A DNA stretch of 52,377 nt from Neochlamydia sp. AcF84 (GTDB lineage: Bacteria > Chlamydiota > Chlamydiia > Chlamydiales > Parachlamydiaceae). The translations under genes were made by a program, and so were the position numbers. This document shows positions 28,501 through 38,000 of this stretch, piece after piece. Location of the stretch: contig NZ_VJOT01000075.1 of the NCBI RefSeq assembly GCF_011087585.1, positions 1 to 52,377 on the forward strand, in the 5' to 3' direction. The notes under the pieces are model-generated. The model was not told where the DNA came from, searched no databases, and saw only the letters and a program-made list of their open reading frames with translations. Position 1 is the stretch's first letter. Every line of letters begins with the position of its first letter.

Positions 28501-29005
28501 CGATAAGGAAATTATACGATCTATTAATAACCTGTTATTAAGAAATCAAGATGAGCAAAAACAAGGAGAGGGACAAATATCTCTAGCCACTCCTATGATA
28601 ATAAAAGCAAACTCTTATCGATGTAAGAGAGAACCAAATCGTAAAGCAGCTCACCTAGCTCAAGCTCCGAGCTCTTCTCTCTCTGTTGAGACCTTTCTTC
28701 CAAGTGAAAAAATCCCTCATGCTCCTCTGCCTGCCGATCCTATTCGTCGGCTTGCTCTGCAGCTAGGGAATATCCTTAACGACTATTTCCCATCATCCGC
28801 TTTTCAACAAGCAGATGAAGAAACTAAGCGTACAACAGCCCATTTTCAAATTCAGCTATTAGATCTGCAGCATTGTGATTATTCGCTGTTTAGCCAACAA
28901 AAACTTCAGCAAGCCCAAAATTATTTAACTACTATTTCGGCTTATTTGGCTGATAAAAGAATTATCTCGAAGGCACCCCTTTTTACATTAATGAATGAGG
29001 AATGA
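22586..29005 (+). CDS. Giant protein: two kinase-like cores, ankyrin block and two LRR types, unit 1
   Basis: A 2,139-residue protein. (1) Helical N-terminus. (2) First kinase-like core: Lys242 in LHCKANP, then a long insertion, then LPNDGKADNYI (Asp530, Asn535) and CIDNDRAF (Asp556). (3) Ankyrin-like block about 780-940. (4) Second core: Lys1032 in LHFKPYPE, NPEDGKPDNYI (Asp1117, Asn1122) and CVDNDHAF (Asp1143). (5) Irregular Cys-containing LRRs about 1404-1535. (6) Thirteen 28-residue ribonuclease-inhibitor-type LRRs about 1600-1975. (7) Helical tail to 2139. The Asp-to-Asn spacing of five equals the catalytic loop of protein kinases, and DND stands where DFG is expected, recalling PI4-kinase or HipA-like enzymes. 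The kinase assignment is inference; the repeats are certain. Probably a host-directed effector. Confidence 0.85.
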   Translation: MQIFPDLGHSSRIFYQSLHTEAEGSFNVVSASSDIEDNIAAPSLNPFPSPLSSIKKTAQEEKLLTQRLIGYLGREKDLLGETIAHLYAEVSLYTSEEKDKLAKLLPTLKLPCLMLKEEIREEIIKQVIREASDSRLQPFHTALASIKNALDSSTTISYKEKLEALRDYYATFLKQLLETSSANEREALLALKAQVCGDSIGFLLLDIDKARAMLSIDELGLPCRTNTHGRHAVASLQGLHCKANPTAAVVSDYLQPAWEYAATSLTQAFSTESLIAAPTSFLKISNILTYNWQASLDQEARKAFNQQLQQGKTSQQIFKDTPELKEKLCAVTYLEARTVQIGYTIGHSPKATRPQAMLLADLINVLEMFDLLCDEHLLTAQDVIESWPSLLEEAHKSYPSNPSQLFHEYKSWMAQLTENQCLSEFSSTGDFNLKSEEQGLRAFCEDYLKIKNENNFWQLLAILKAHPKLAAKSSLASLIDLPLALRWIAKLFPKKSIGELFRLIPPLLKKMDKENFSSLVIASLLILPNDGKADNYIVELEWEDQELKRLKLACIDNDRAFEPAIIRAEKGHGIHLKCLPLLLKGCMNQSIAPSVKNHISNLNPRDFLLEWIRQLDQRNQQYQRLIQQHQLTKEDFIDGAGDKKLDMPLLLPKGLLAALLNKLQSLQKELKPDLVNHYDLFKALEPTAFACYQALMQKHANPLDALLTLHRQRTNVEALIGSFNLKAASLQVHLVPLEEEVSDFVTSLNWSAPLPTLLKTLKAISNLSFCLPVPLSIVQKQNFLLMAIQLGKASLVKLALELGAKVNQTDEAGQTALHKLMRTYDLPHLAEEQIIMIADLLLTQKDIDPNAVDEQYSPPLFSLINRASHAPNLFSLLLAKLVSRGVDLDYPDNHPNSLHKGMTPLEKAMVEDNIFVFIELAKKGAGAKTHPAKILEFATKHAQNLELGKTLQLLEAQWPAFAYLRSLALFTLPATGQGFEWEGVDSGVVKLHPLVMQQLPLNAALEFIKLPKTSGRSAATPVSYLHRKLHFKPYPEMAGREYAVGSLHRLIIGHGTPETELFKCYNARLNPYPLLVSETSEGQTLDKALKTGNTLTKLDLHRLHNMMLLSMLVNPEDGKPDNYILQSFINHLGEVKEQLVCVDNDHAFIPSFSEEGKLQVKCILFCLNQMHEPLHHKTKERFLQINPLELLQTWLRNLDKQQQRYTKLFTEKDREFVYAYNKQNPVISILLPPRTVAKIYQKLSRLQRALKKLENNANLTPLELLIRLDPPLGRYYEHLLQNKQTSIYERFLKGPGQYYEKSLNGLETSSTSRSLLKSSNMPTQDLVKHEQRYVPKEALKELEVLVSQSYPRNLHAVAAAMQKGNIIPFRELLTDDLREAALAFIDISQQKQELALLKAMASSSFETLTLKNCQALNDTLLKSLLIASAAITKLDASNCSSLTSFSFPELSCLNSIDLSNCMRLFKLSLKAPKLRFLALKGNRALTFLEVDAPFLEKLELEGCSRLSVHQIKALVQKCPQLKSLTLAGCNLSFLPHVDIIHEQPLLIRYDLETFSKEVIQFLKGLLDNSSVEWIPPRGLSRIEFRALTDGLKANTSFSYLDLNKGNLRDQGASALANALECNTSLTKINLEDNKISNLGANALAHALECNSSLNTLMLSQNEISHEGASALARSLKNNSSLTKLNLFYNQIGNKGTKALAQALQSNSSLTTLYLSSNKISNEGASALAQALQRNSSLTTLYLNSNKISNEGTGDLAQALQSNSSLTKLYLGANQVGPEGAAALAQALKRNSSLTELELEGARIGNKGVTALAQALEGNSFLTALKVSSNQISQEGVSALAIALKTNTSLSLLDLSWNEVDSQGAINLSESLKTNNSLAAINLNVNKIGFEGVTAVAQALEVNNSLTRLVLGNNQIGPQGANALAKALKCNSSLTELKLQNNKIGNESASTLAQALQSNFSLTNLGLYENQIDDKEIIRSINNLLLRNQDEQKQGEGQISLATPMIIKANSYRCKREPNRKAAHLAQAPSSSLSVETFLPSEKIPHAPLPADPIRRLALQLGNILNDYFPSSAFQQADEETKRTTAHFQIQLLDLQHCDYSLFSQQKLQQAQNYLTTISAYLADKRIISKAPLFTLMNEE

Positions 29006-29399
29006 CAATAAAAAGCTTTCTGAGTACAGATGGGGAGCTATAAAATTTAGCCAGCTAACATAAAAACTTTAGACAAGCTACGGACAGGCCTTGAATAAAA
29101 AAAAGATGCTTTAAAAAAGTCATTTACATCTTGGGAGGAGATGGTAATGCCAAGCAACTTAAAAAAAAGCTTCGCGGCTATATTATAGAAGATCGCTTAC
29201 CAAAACGGCGATTTGCCGCTTTAAAAGAAGCTTTGGAAAAAATATTCGCTCTGGAAAAATAGCCTATTGGCAAGCAGAACTACTGGCAAAACCATTGGAT
29301 GCGAATAGTTTGGCAAAGCTTGGAATACCCAAATCGCAGTGGGTGCTACCTTAGGTGATAAATCTAGTATAACGTTGCTCCTTAAATAAAGAAGCTATT
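29006..29399 (+). other. Intergenic stretch with an unidentified coding relic
   Basis: After the stop of the giant gene, 29124-29262 is open in one frame and reads as a plausible protein piece (IYILGGDGNAKQLKKKL, then GYIIEDRLPKRRFAALKEAL), ending in TAG with no good start. Just beyond, another frame gives YWQNHWMRIVWQSLEYP. These look like remains of a transposase, but I cannot assign the family. No terminator was recognised. Confidence 0.35.
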
Positions 29400-29514
29400 A
29401 TTCGCTTTTAATTTACTCTGTATGCAGTCACGTACTTTATAAAATCCCTTTTGCTAAGCAGAAAGGCGTCTTTCAGAGGGTTGGGTATGCAGACGAAGTT
29501 TTTCTAAAGCGTAT
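29400..29514. repeat. MITE copy B (reverse orientation, about 115 bp)
   Basis: Its reverse complement follows copy A (292-404) almost base for base, including AAAAGGGATTTTATAAAGT and ACGTGACTGCAT. Its right end is GCGTAT with TA following; the left end is slightly altered (ATTCGC). It lies between the two duplicated units, before the damaged IS5/IS427 element. The 104 bases after it contain nothing I recognise. Confidence 0.7.
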
Positions 29515-29618
29515 TAGATTATTTACGCAACAGGTACCTAGTGCCCGTTAGCCTTTCCATTTCCATCTATGAGTATCGTGTAAAAATTTTTACATCCAAA
29601 TAAAAGTAAAAATTTAGT

Positions 29619-30517
29619 GAGCCTATCCCGATAATTTGCCTATCCAAAACAGTATAAGGCTAAAATTTAACAGCCCTTTCCAATACTTCACTTGTCTTTC
29701 CCATCGCACAACAATCCTTCTAAACTTTCGTTGTAGCCAAGATATGGCTCTTTCAACTTGCCACCTCCATTTCTTGAGCTGGCAGACAACTACCTCAGCT
29801 TTCTTGATAGCCCCTATTCTTCGCCTAGGTATAAATGGATATATTTTCCTTTTTAGCAACTTCTCCCTAAGTTCCTCTGAGTCATATCCTTTATCAGCTT
29901 CTAAAACAGGTATGACTTGGCTGAGTTCATAAAGCCTTTGCAGCTTATCCATATGCGGATCAATCAACTTTTCCAACTGTTTCCTTTCATCTCCTTTAGC
30001 GCTGGTTACTTCAAAGCTTAATGGACTGCCATTGCCGTCTACCAGAAGATGGGCAGTCATGCCTTTACCCTTGTAACCATAGTCTATTAACTTACCGCCT
30101 CACTTTCCCCCTGAAAAAAAAACCATCAATGGCTAGTCTTTCCCAATTAATCATTCCCGCCACATCTGCGCATTCTTTTAATGCCGATAGCAAGCTATCT
30201 AAAGTTCCATCTTCTTGCCATTTTTACCTAGCCACCGATGAGCAGCAGATCTTGATCCCCAATTGGGTCCTTTAGGCAGATCACACCAACGCGAGCCGGT
30301 AATCAAAATCCAAAATAAACTATTATAAATCTTTCTCCAGGGAGTATGCGGCTTTCCCTTTAAATTTTTTGGAGGATTCTGCGACAAAAGCGGTTGTAAG
30401 ATTCTCCATTGAGTATCTGTAAATCCTTCAAATCTTCCTGGCATGCCTCTTTCCCTTATTAAAAAAGAAGAGTATACGCCACAAATTTAAATTTTTCAAT
30501 ATTATCTGGATAAGTTC
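29619..30517 (-). mobile_element. IS5/IS427-type element, inactivated
   Basis: Imperfect inverted repeats GAGCCTATCCCGATAAT (29619-29635) and its counterpart GAACTTATCCAGATAAT (complement of 30501-30517) enclose about 900 bp with a transposase split over two frames. Length and two-frame layout are those of the IS427 group. No clear target duplication remains. Confidence 0.7.
29623..30444 (-). pseudogene. IS5/IS427-type transposase, split and with an internal stop
   Basis: The first frame starts at 30444 (MPGRFEGFTDTQWRILQPLL) and reaches WGSRSAAHRWLGK. The second continues with QEDGTLDSLLSAL, INWERLAIDGFFSGGK, a TGA, then GGKLIDYGYKGKGMTAHLLVDGNG and the C-terminus ADKGYDSEELRE..WQVERAISWLQRKFRR, which holds the later catalytic residues. 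The change of frame at GGTAAAAATGG could be the programmed -1 shift usual for this group. The TGA within GGK*GGK, however, would stop translation before the catalytic core, so I treat it as dead. Confidence 0.75.
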
Positions 30518-30538
30518 GCAAGCTTAGCAAATATTTGC

Positions 30539-30567
30539 TTGACTAAATAAAGAAATTCCATTTAAAC
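30539..30567 (+). promoter_or_regulatory. Predicted promoter of unit 2
   Basis: TTGACT (30539-30544) and TTAAAC (30562-30567) with a 17-base spacer correspond to the unit 1 elements. The IS right end lies only 22 bases upstream, so the insertion stopped just short of the promoter. Confidence 0.45.
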
Positions 30568-30638
30568 CTTTAAATTTGAATTTTTAATAAAAACACATCT
30601 AGTTTAAATTTATTTTTTTATTTAAAGGATAAAAATTT

Positions 30639-31988
30639 ATGCAGCTTTCTTCTTCACTAAACTACGATCCTTCTCGTCCAGTCATTCACTGTGATGCTTC
30701 CTTAAATCAAATCAGTAGTGAGATGACAAGAATTGAAAGAGAAGTTTATCGCTTAAGAGGGCTTATAGGAGCCTTTGATGAAACTATGCAGGAAAATGCT
30801 GCTTTGACAACAGACATCATGGATGCTTATTTAAAAGAGCTTAAGCCACCTCTTGAGCAAAGAGAAATATCAGTGATTCGACAGCAAATCGATACAAATA
30901 TAGAAAGCATTAAAGAAAACTGCTTAGAAAACTACCGAGGACTGTTAGATGCAAGAGAGCTAATTGTAATCGAAGGCCACACAATCCAGCTGAATGCTCA
31001 AACAAAAGAGAGCTTAGAGCATGCCTACCAGCAAAGGTTAGAGGAAAATATCCATCAGCTTAAAGAAGAGTTTCCTCTAGGAGAAACAACCGATTTAGAG
31101 CAGATGCGGGCTCAGCTTAATGAGAAGTTTGAAAGGTATCAAGATATTTTTGAGAAGCTTTTTGAGCGCAAGCAACAGCTGACAGACCAAGGCTATGAGC
31201 TGCAAGAAGCCATGGAGCCAGAGCTAGCCAAACTAAGAGCCAAAAAGCAAGAGCTACAAAAGGATCTAAAAGTCACCAACCTTTTTATAGCCAGCCAGCT
31301 AGGAGCGGTCGATTATCTTAAGCAAGAAATTAGCAAAAAATGGAGATGGGGTCGTAAAGATTTTGTTAATACACCTTCTCAGGTAGGCTTTGCTCCTCTG
31401 CATTACGCCGCTTATCATAACCGACGAGAAGCCCTGCAGCTTTTAATTGATAAGGGTGCTGACCTAACTTTAAAGGATATTGAAGGCTATTTACCTCTCC
31501 ATTGGGCGGCTGAAAAAGGCCATCATGAGATCGTTCAATTACTTATTCAATACAAGCCCTCTACCATTAATACCAAAGGCCGATTGGATCGCACTCCTTT
31601 GCATCGTTCAGTTTTTTGTGGCAAAGTGGAAACTGCCCATCTTCTTATTAAAAACGGCGCCCATATCAATGCACAAACTCATGAAAAAAATCATTGCCAA
31701 ACGCCCCTCCATTTTTCTGTCTTACAAGGAAATATTAGCATGGTGCTAGCATTAACACGTTATCCTGAAATGGATATCCTTCAGCAGGATATCCAAGGAA
31801 GAACACCTTTGCATTATGCTATTGAAGAGGGATTAATCGATATCCTCAATATCTTGCTTAAACACTCAAACTGGCAAAAAGCAACTGTTTCTACTCATGC
31901 TAAGCTCTTAGAGAGCCTTTTAAGTGTAGTCCCTAAGCGGCAGGCTAAGGAAATTAAAGCTCAGCTGCTTTTGAATTTTCCTAAGTAA
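30639..31988 (+). CDS. Coiled-coil/ankyrin-repeat protein, unit 2
   Basis: A 449-residue paralogue of the protein at 21189-22538, with identical length and no gaps needed to align them. The helical N-terminal half (1-235) is nearly the same. The five ankyrin repeats (about 250-414) carry scattered substitutions, for example LPLHWAAEKGH and TPLHRSVFCGK. AAAGGA precedes the ATG. The gene is followed after 45 bases by the second giant gene, with the spacer itself conserved. Intact frame and conservative changes suggest that both copies are maintained. The role is inferred only from ankyrin repeats: protein binding, likely in the host. Confidence 0.88.
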   Translation: MQLSSSLNYDPSRPVIHCDASLNQISSEMTRIEREVYRLRGLIGAFDETMQENAALTTDIMDAYLKELKPPLEQREISVIRQQIDTNIESIKENCLENYRGLLDARELIVIEGHTIQLNAQTKESLEHAYQQRLEENIHQLKEEFPLGETTDLEQMRAQLNEKFERYQDIFEKLFERKQQLTDQGYELQEAMEPELAKLRAKKQELQKDLKVTNLFIASQLGAVDYLKQEISKKWRWGRKDFVNTPSQVGFAPLHYAAYHNRREALQLLIDKGADLTLKDIEGYLPLHWAAEKGHHEIVQLLIQYKPSTINTKGRLDRTPLHRSVFCGKVETAHLLIKNGAHINAQTHEKNHCQTPLHFSVLQGNISMVLALTRYPEMDILQQDIQGRTPLHYAIEEGLIDILNILLKHSNWQKATVSTHAKLLESLLSVVPKRQAKEIKAQLLLNFPK

Positions 31989-32033
31989 ACACTGATAGCT
32001 TCGAAAAGTAATCAAAAAAATTAACGAGCTTAC

Positions 32034-35000
32034 ATGCAAATTCCTCCCGACTTAGGTCGTTCATCACGCATCTTTTATCAAGAAAATGAATTAGAAGTAG
32101 AAGGCAGTGCCAGCGTTATCTCTAATTCTCCCACTATCGAAGAAAAAAAAATTCAACCTCCTTTCTCTCCTCTTCAGCTCGCTCTATTATCAAATGATAA
32201 AATCACAAGAGAGGAAAATTTTCTAATTCAGCGCTTAAAAGCTTACCTAGGTAGAGAAAAGGATTTATTAGGAGAAACCATCGCTCATCTTCGCGCTGAG
32301 GTTTCTCTTTACACCTTAGAAGAAAAAAGCAAACTGGCCACGCTTTTGCCTAATCTCAAGCTGCCATGGTTAATGCTTAAAGAAGAAGAAAGGAAGGATT
32401 TGATTGAGCAGGGAGCGAATGAGTACTCAGATCTACGCCTACAGCCTTTTCATATAGCTTTGGCCAATATTAAGGAAGCTTTAGATTCAGCTATAACTAT
32501 TTCATATAAAGAAAAGCTAGGAGTCTTGAGAGATTACTATACCACTTTCCTTAAACAGCTTTTAAAAAGTTCCAAAGTAAATGAAAGAGAAGCTTTGCTA
32601 GCATTAAAAGCCCAAGTTTGCGGGGATTCCATAAATTTTCTGCTTATCGACATACCCAAAGCGCGTGCTATGCTCTCTATCGATGAGCTAGGACTACCTT
32701 ACCGCACGAATACACATGGCAGGCATGCCGTCGCTTCTTTAGAAGGTCTACATTGTAAAGCTAACCCTACCGCTGCGGTGATCTCCGACTATCTAAAGCC
32801 CGCATGGGAATATGCCGCTACTTCTTTAACACAAGCCTTTTCTCCCACATCTTTAATTGCTGCTCCTACATCTTTCCTCAAAATTTCCAATGTCTTAACC
32901 TTCAGCTGGCAGGCCTCCTCAGACGAGGAAGCAAAAAAGGTTTTTAAGCAGCAATTGTGGCAGGGCAAAACTTCTCAGCAAACCTTTAAGAAATACCCAG
33001 ACTTTAAAGAAAAATTATGTAAGGCTGCTTGCTTAGAAGCGCGTACTGTGCAAGTAGGCTATACCATCGGTCATTTTCCTAAAGCTACACGCCCTCAAGC
33101 TATGCTACTAGCCGATCTTATCAGCATGTTAGAAATGTTTGATTTCTTATGTGATGAAAGTTTACTAAGTGCGCAAGAGGTTATTAAAAGCTGGCCCTTT
33201 CTTTTAGAAGAAGCACGTAAGCCTTATTCTTCTGATCCTGCCAAGCTTTTCTACGAATTTAAGAACTGGATGGAGCGGCTACCTGAAGAGCAACGTCTAA
33301 GCGAATTTTCCTCTACGGGAGAATTTAGCCTAAGGTCTGAAGAACAAGGCTTACAGGCATTTCGTGCAGATTATTTGGCCACTAAGGAAGAAAATAATTT
33401 CTGGCAGCTCTTAGCTATATTAAAGGCACATCCTAAGCTAGCTGCAAAAGCTTCTTTAGGCTCGCTAATTGATCTGCCTTTAGCTTTACGCTGGATTGCT
33501 AAGATTTTTCCAGAACAGCCTATAGAAAACCTTTTTCGTCTTATTCCACCTTTACTAAAAAAAATTGATAAAGAAGCCTTTAGTAATTTAATCATCGCCA
33601 GCCTCCTTATCCTGCCTAATGATGGTAAGGCCGATAACTACATCGTTGAACTCGAGTGGGAGGATCAAGAACTAAAAAGCTTAAAGTTGGTTTGCATCGA
33701 TAATGACAAGGCTTTTGAGCCTGCTATTATTCGGGCAGAAAAAGGACATGCCATCCATTTAAAATGCTTACCTTTATTGCTTAAAGGATGCATGAACCAG
33801 CCGATCGCTCCTTCAGCCAAAGAATTTATTTTGAATTTAAACCCACGTGATTTTTTGCTGCAATGGATTAGGCAATTAGACCAGAGAAACCAGCAGTATC
33901 GAAGACTTATTCATCAACATCAGCTGACTAAAGAAGATCTTGTTGACGAAGCAGCCGATCAAAAGCTAGATATTCCGCTTTTATTACCTAAAGGGTTACT
34001 GTCTGCGTTTTTTAGGAAATTGCAACTCATTCAAGACAAGCTGAAGCAAGATCATGTGACCCATTATGATCTTTTTCAAGCTTTAGAACCCACTGCTTTT
34101 GCCTGCTACCAAGTTTTAATGCAAAGGCATGTTAATCCTTTAGATGCACTCCTAAGCTTACATCGCCAGCGCACAAACGTTGAATCTCTCCTAGAGCCTA
34201 CTACTTTATTTGCAACAGATATTCCTCCTTGTTTAGTGCCTTTCGAGAAGGAAGCTAGCAACTTTTTAATGGCCCTTAACTGGTCAGCCCCTATATCTGC
34301 CTTGCTTAAGCCCCTAAAAACAATCAGTAATCTTTCTTTCTGTCCCCCGCTGCCTCTTTCCCTAGTACTAAAGCAAAATTTTTTGCTGATGGCTATCCAA
34401 CTAGGCAGGGGCCCCCTAGTTAACTTAGCGCTTCAGTTAGGAGCTAAAGTCAGCCAAGCGGATGAAGCTGGGCAGACAGCCTTGCATAAACTCATGCGAA
34501 CTTATGATTTACCGCACCTAGCAGAAGAGCAAATACTTATGATAGCAGATCTTTTGCTAGCCCAAAAGGATATCAATCCTAATGCCGTTGATGAGCAACA
34601 CTCTCCTCCTCTTTTCTCTCTCATTAATCGCGCTTCGCTCGCACCTACTCGTTTTTCCCTCTTATTGGATAAGATGGTTAGCAAAGGAGTCGATTTAGAT
34701 TATCCTGATTATCATCCCCATTCTTCGCATAAAGGAAGAACGTCCTTAGAAAAAGCCATGGTTGAAAACAACCTATTTGTATTTATTGAGTTAGCTAAAA
34801 AAGGAGCGGGCGCTAACGCACATCCCGCTAAGATTTTAGAGTTTGCCACAAAGCATGCTAGAAACTTTAAGTTAGAAGAGGCTTTGCATCTTTTAGAAGC
34901 TCAATTGCCCGCCTTTGCTTACTTACGATCTCTTATGCTATTTACTCTACCAGCGACTGGCCAAGGTTTTGAATGGGAAGGAGTAGACTCAGGCCTAGCT

Positions 35001-38000
35001 AAATTACATCCTCTCGTCCTGCAACAGCTTCCTTTAAATGCAGCCTTAGATTTTATTAAACCTCCTCGCACTCCTGGACGTAGTGCCGTCGTAGCGGTTA
35101 GCTATCTGCAGCGCAAGCTGCACTTAAAGCCTAATCCTGAAATGGCAGGTAGGGAATATGCAGTAGGACGCTTACATCGCTTAATCATTGGACATGGTAC
35201 ACCCGAAACAGAGCTATTTAAATGCTACAATGCTCGCCGCAACCCTTACCCTCTATTAGTCACGGAGACAATTGAAGGACAAAACTTAGATGACGCTTTA
35301 AAAGCAGGTGATACGCTGGCTGATCTGGATCTACATCGATTACATAATATGTTGCTCTTAGCCATGTTAGTCAACCCTGAGGATGGTAAGCCTGATAACT
35401 ATATCCTCCAATCTTTTATCAATCATCAAGGAGAGATAAGAAAGCAGCTGGTTAGCGTCGATAACGATCATGCCTTAGTTCCTTCTTTTTCAGAAGAAGG
35501 CAAGCTGCAAGTCAAATCTATTCTCTTTTGCTTAAACCAGATGCAGCTACCCCTTCACTCCAAAACAAGAGAACGCTTTTTACAAGTTAAGCCTTTTGAA
35601 CTCCTGCAAACTTGGCTACAGGACTTAAACACTCAGCAACAGCGTTATACCAAACTCTTTACCGAGAAAGACCGTGAATTCGTCTATGTTTATAATAAGC
35701 AAACCCCTGTTATTTCGATTCTACTGCCTCCTAAGACAGTAGCTAAAACTTATCAGAAGCTTACCCGCTTACAAAGGAGTTTAAAAAATTTAGAAAACAA
35801 CGCCACTTTAACTCCTTTAGAGCTTTTAATCCGCTTAGATCCTCCTTTAGGAAAATATTACGAGCATCTTCTACAAGACGCCCACCTCTTGCCCTATGAG
35901 CGCTTCTTAAAAGGGCCTGGGCAATCTTATGAAAAAAGTCCGTATGGCTTAGTGACCAGTAGCACTAGCCACTCTCTTTTAAAATCGAGCAACATACCTA
36001 TCAAAGATTTAGTTAAGCATGAAGAGCGTTATCTTCCTAAAGAAGCATTAAAAGAGCTAGAAACTTTGATAAATCAAAGTCATCCTAAACATCTTCAAGC
36101 CGTTGCCGCTGCTATAATATTAGGAAACATTCAGCCTTTCCATGAACTTTTGACTGATGACTTAAGAGAAGCTGCTTTAGCTTTCGTAGATATTTCTAAG
36201 CAAAAGCAAGAGCTTGCTTTGCTAAAAGCCATGACGCCTTCCTCTTTTGAGACTTTATGTTTAAAACATTGCCAGACATTAAATGATGCTCTTCTAAGAA
36301 ATCTACTAGCAGCTTCAGCTGCTCTTAATACGTTAGATGCTAATCACTGTGTTTCTTTAAAATCCCTATCTCTCCCCGAATTATCTTGCTTAAGCTATCT
36401 TAACCTCTCTAATTGCACGCGTCTTTCCAAGCTTAGTTTAAGAGCGCCTAAGCTGCGCTTTCTTACCTTGAAAGGCAATCAAGCCTTGGCCTCTTTACAG
36501 TTAGAAGCTCCCCTTTTAGAAGAGCTAGAGCTAGAGGGCTGCATACGCCTTGCTGCTCACCAGATTCAAGCTTTAGTTAAAAAATATCCTCATCTTAAAC
36601 GTCTGACCTTGGCTGGCTGTAATCTTTCTTCTTTACCTTATCATGAACTTATTTATCAGCAGCCCATGCTCATTCGTTATGACTTAGTAAACTTCTCTAA
36701 GGAGGCAATACGGCAGCTGAAAGGTTTAATTGATAATTCTCTTACCAAATGGATCGTTCCAAAAGAGCTACCAGTGGAAGAGCTTAGCGCTTTAATGGAT
36801 ACGCTTAGAATAAACACTGCGCTCACTGAGCTAAATCTTCACAGGAACGAGCTAAGCGAGAAAGGCACTAGGGCTTTAGCTCAAGCCCTAGAACGCAATT
36901 CCTCGCTTGCTAAATTAGACCTTAGCCTTAATCAGATAGGCAGCAAAGACGCTATTGCTTTAGCCAAAGCCTTAGCAAAGAATTACTCCCTTACTAAGCT
37001 AGACCTTAGTCTCAATGAGATAAGCAATAAAGGCGCTAGTGCTTTAGCTCAAGCCCTAGAATGCAATTCCTCGCTTACTGAGTTCGACCTTAGGCAAAAT
37101 GATATAAGCAATCAGGGCGTTAGCGCTTTAGCTCAAGCCTTAGAGCATAATTCCTCGCTTGCTGAACTAAACCTCGGGGACAATAAAATAAGCAAGGAAG
37201 GCGCTAGTGCTTTAGCTCAAGCCCTAGAACGTAATTCCTCGCTTACTAAGCTGGAACTTTGGAACAATATGATTGGCAAGGAAGGCACTACTGCTTTAGC
37301 TCAAGTCCTCGCAAGCAATACTTCACTTATTGCGCTAAACCTTAGGAGCAATCATATAGGCAATGAAGGCGCTAATGCTTTAGCCAAAGCCTTAGCAAAG
37401 AATTCCTCGCTTGCTAAGCTGGATCTTAGCCTTAATCAGATAAACAGTAAAGGGGCTAGTGCTTTAGCTCAAGCCCTAGAACCCAATTCATCGCTGGCTG
37501 AGTTGAACCTTGGGGTTAATGAAATAAACGCAGAGGGTGCTAGCTCTTTAGCTCAAGCCTTAGAACGCAATTCCTCGCTTATTGAGCTAAATCTTTATTG
37601 GAATCAGCTAGGCAAGGAAGGTGCTATCCCTTTAGCTCAAGCTCTACAGCGCAATTCCTCGCTTGCTAAACTAGACCTTAGCCTCAATCAGATAGGCAAT
37701 AAAGACGCTAGCGCTTTAGCTCAAGCTCTACAATGCAATTCCTCACTTACTGCGTTGGGCCTTTCAAAAAACAAGATAAGCAATGAAGGCGCTAGCACTT
37801 TAGCTCAAGCCTTAGAATGTAATTCCTCACTTGCCGAATTGAACCTTTCAGCCAACCAGATAAGTAAAGAAGGTGCTAGCTCTTTTGCTAAAGTCCTACA
37901 ATGCAATTCCTCACTTGCTAAGCTGGACTTAAGTTACAATGAGATAGGCAATGAAGGGGCTAATGCTTTAGCTCAAGCTTTAGAAAGCAATTCCTCCCTT

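Noticed and set aside
29636-30275. Plus-strand open frames opposite the IS5/IS427 transposase
   Set aside because: They are antisense shadows of clear transposase coding sequence.
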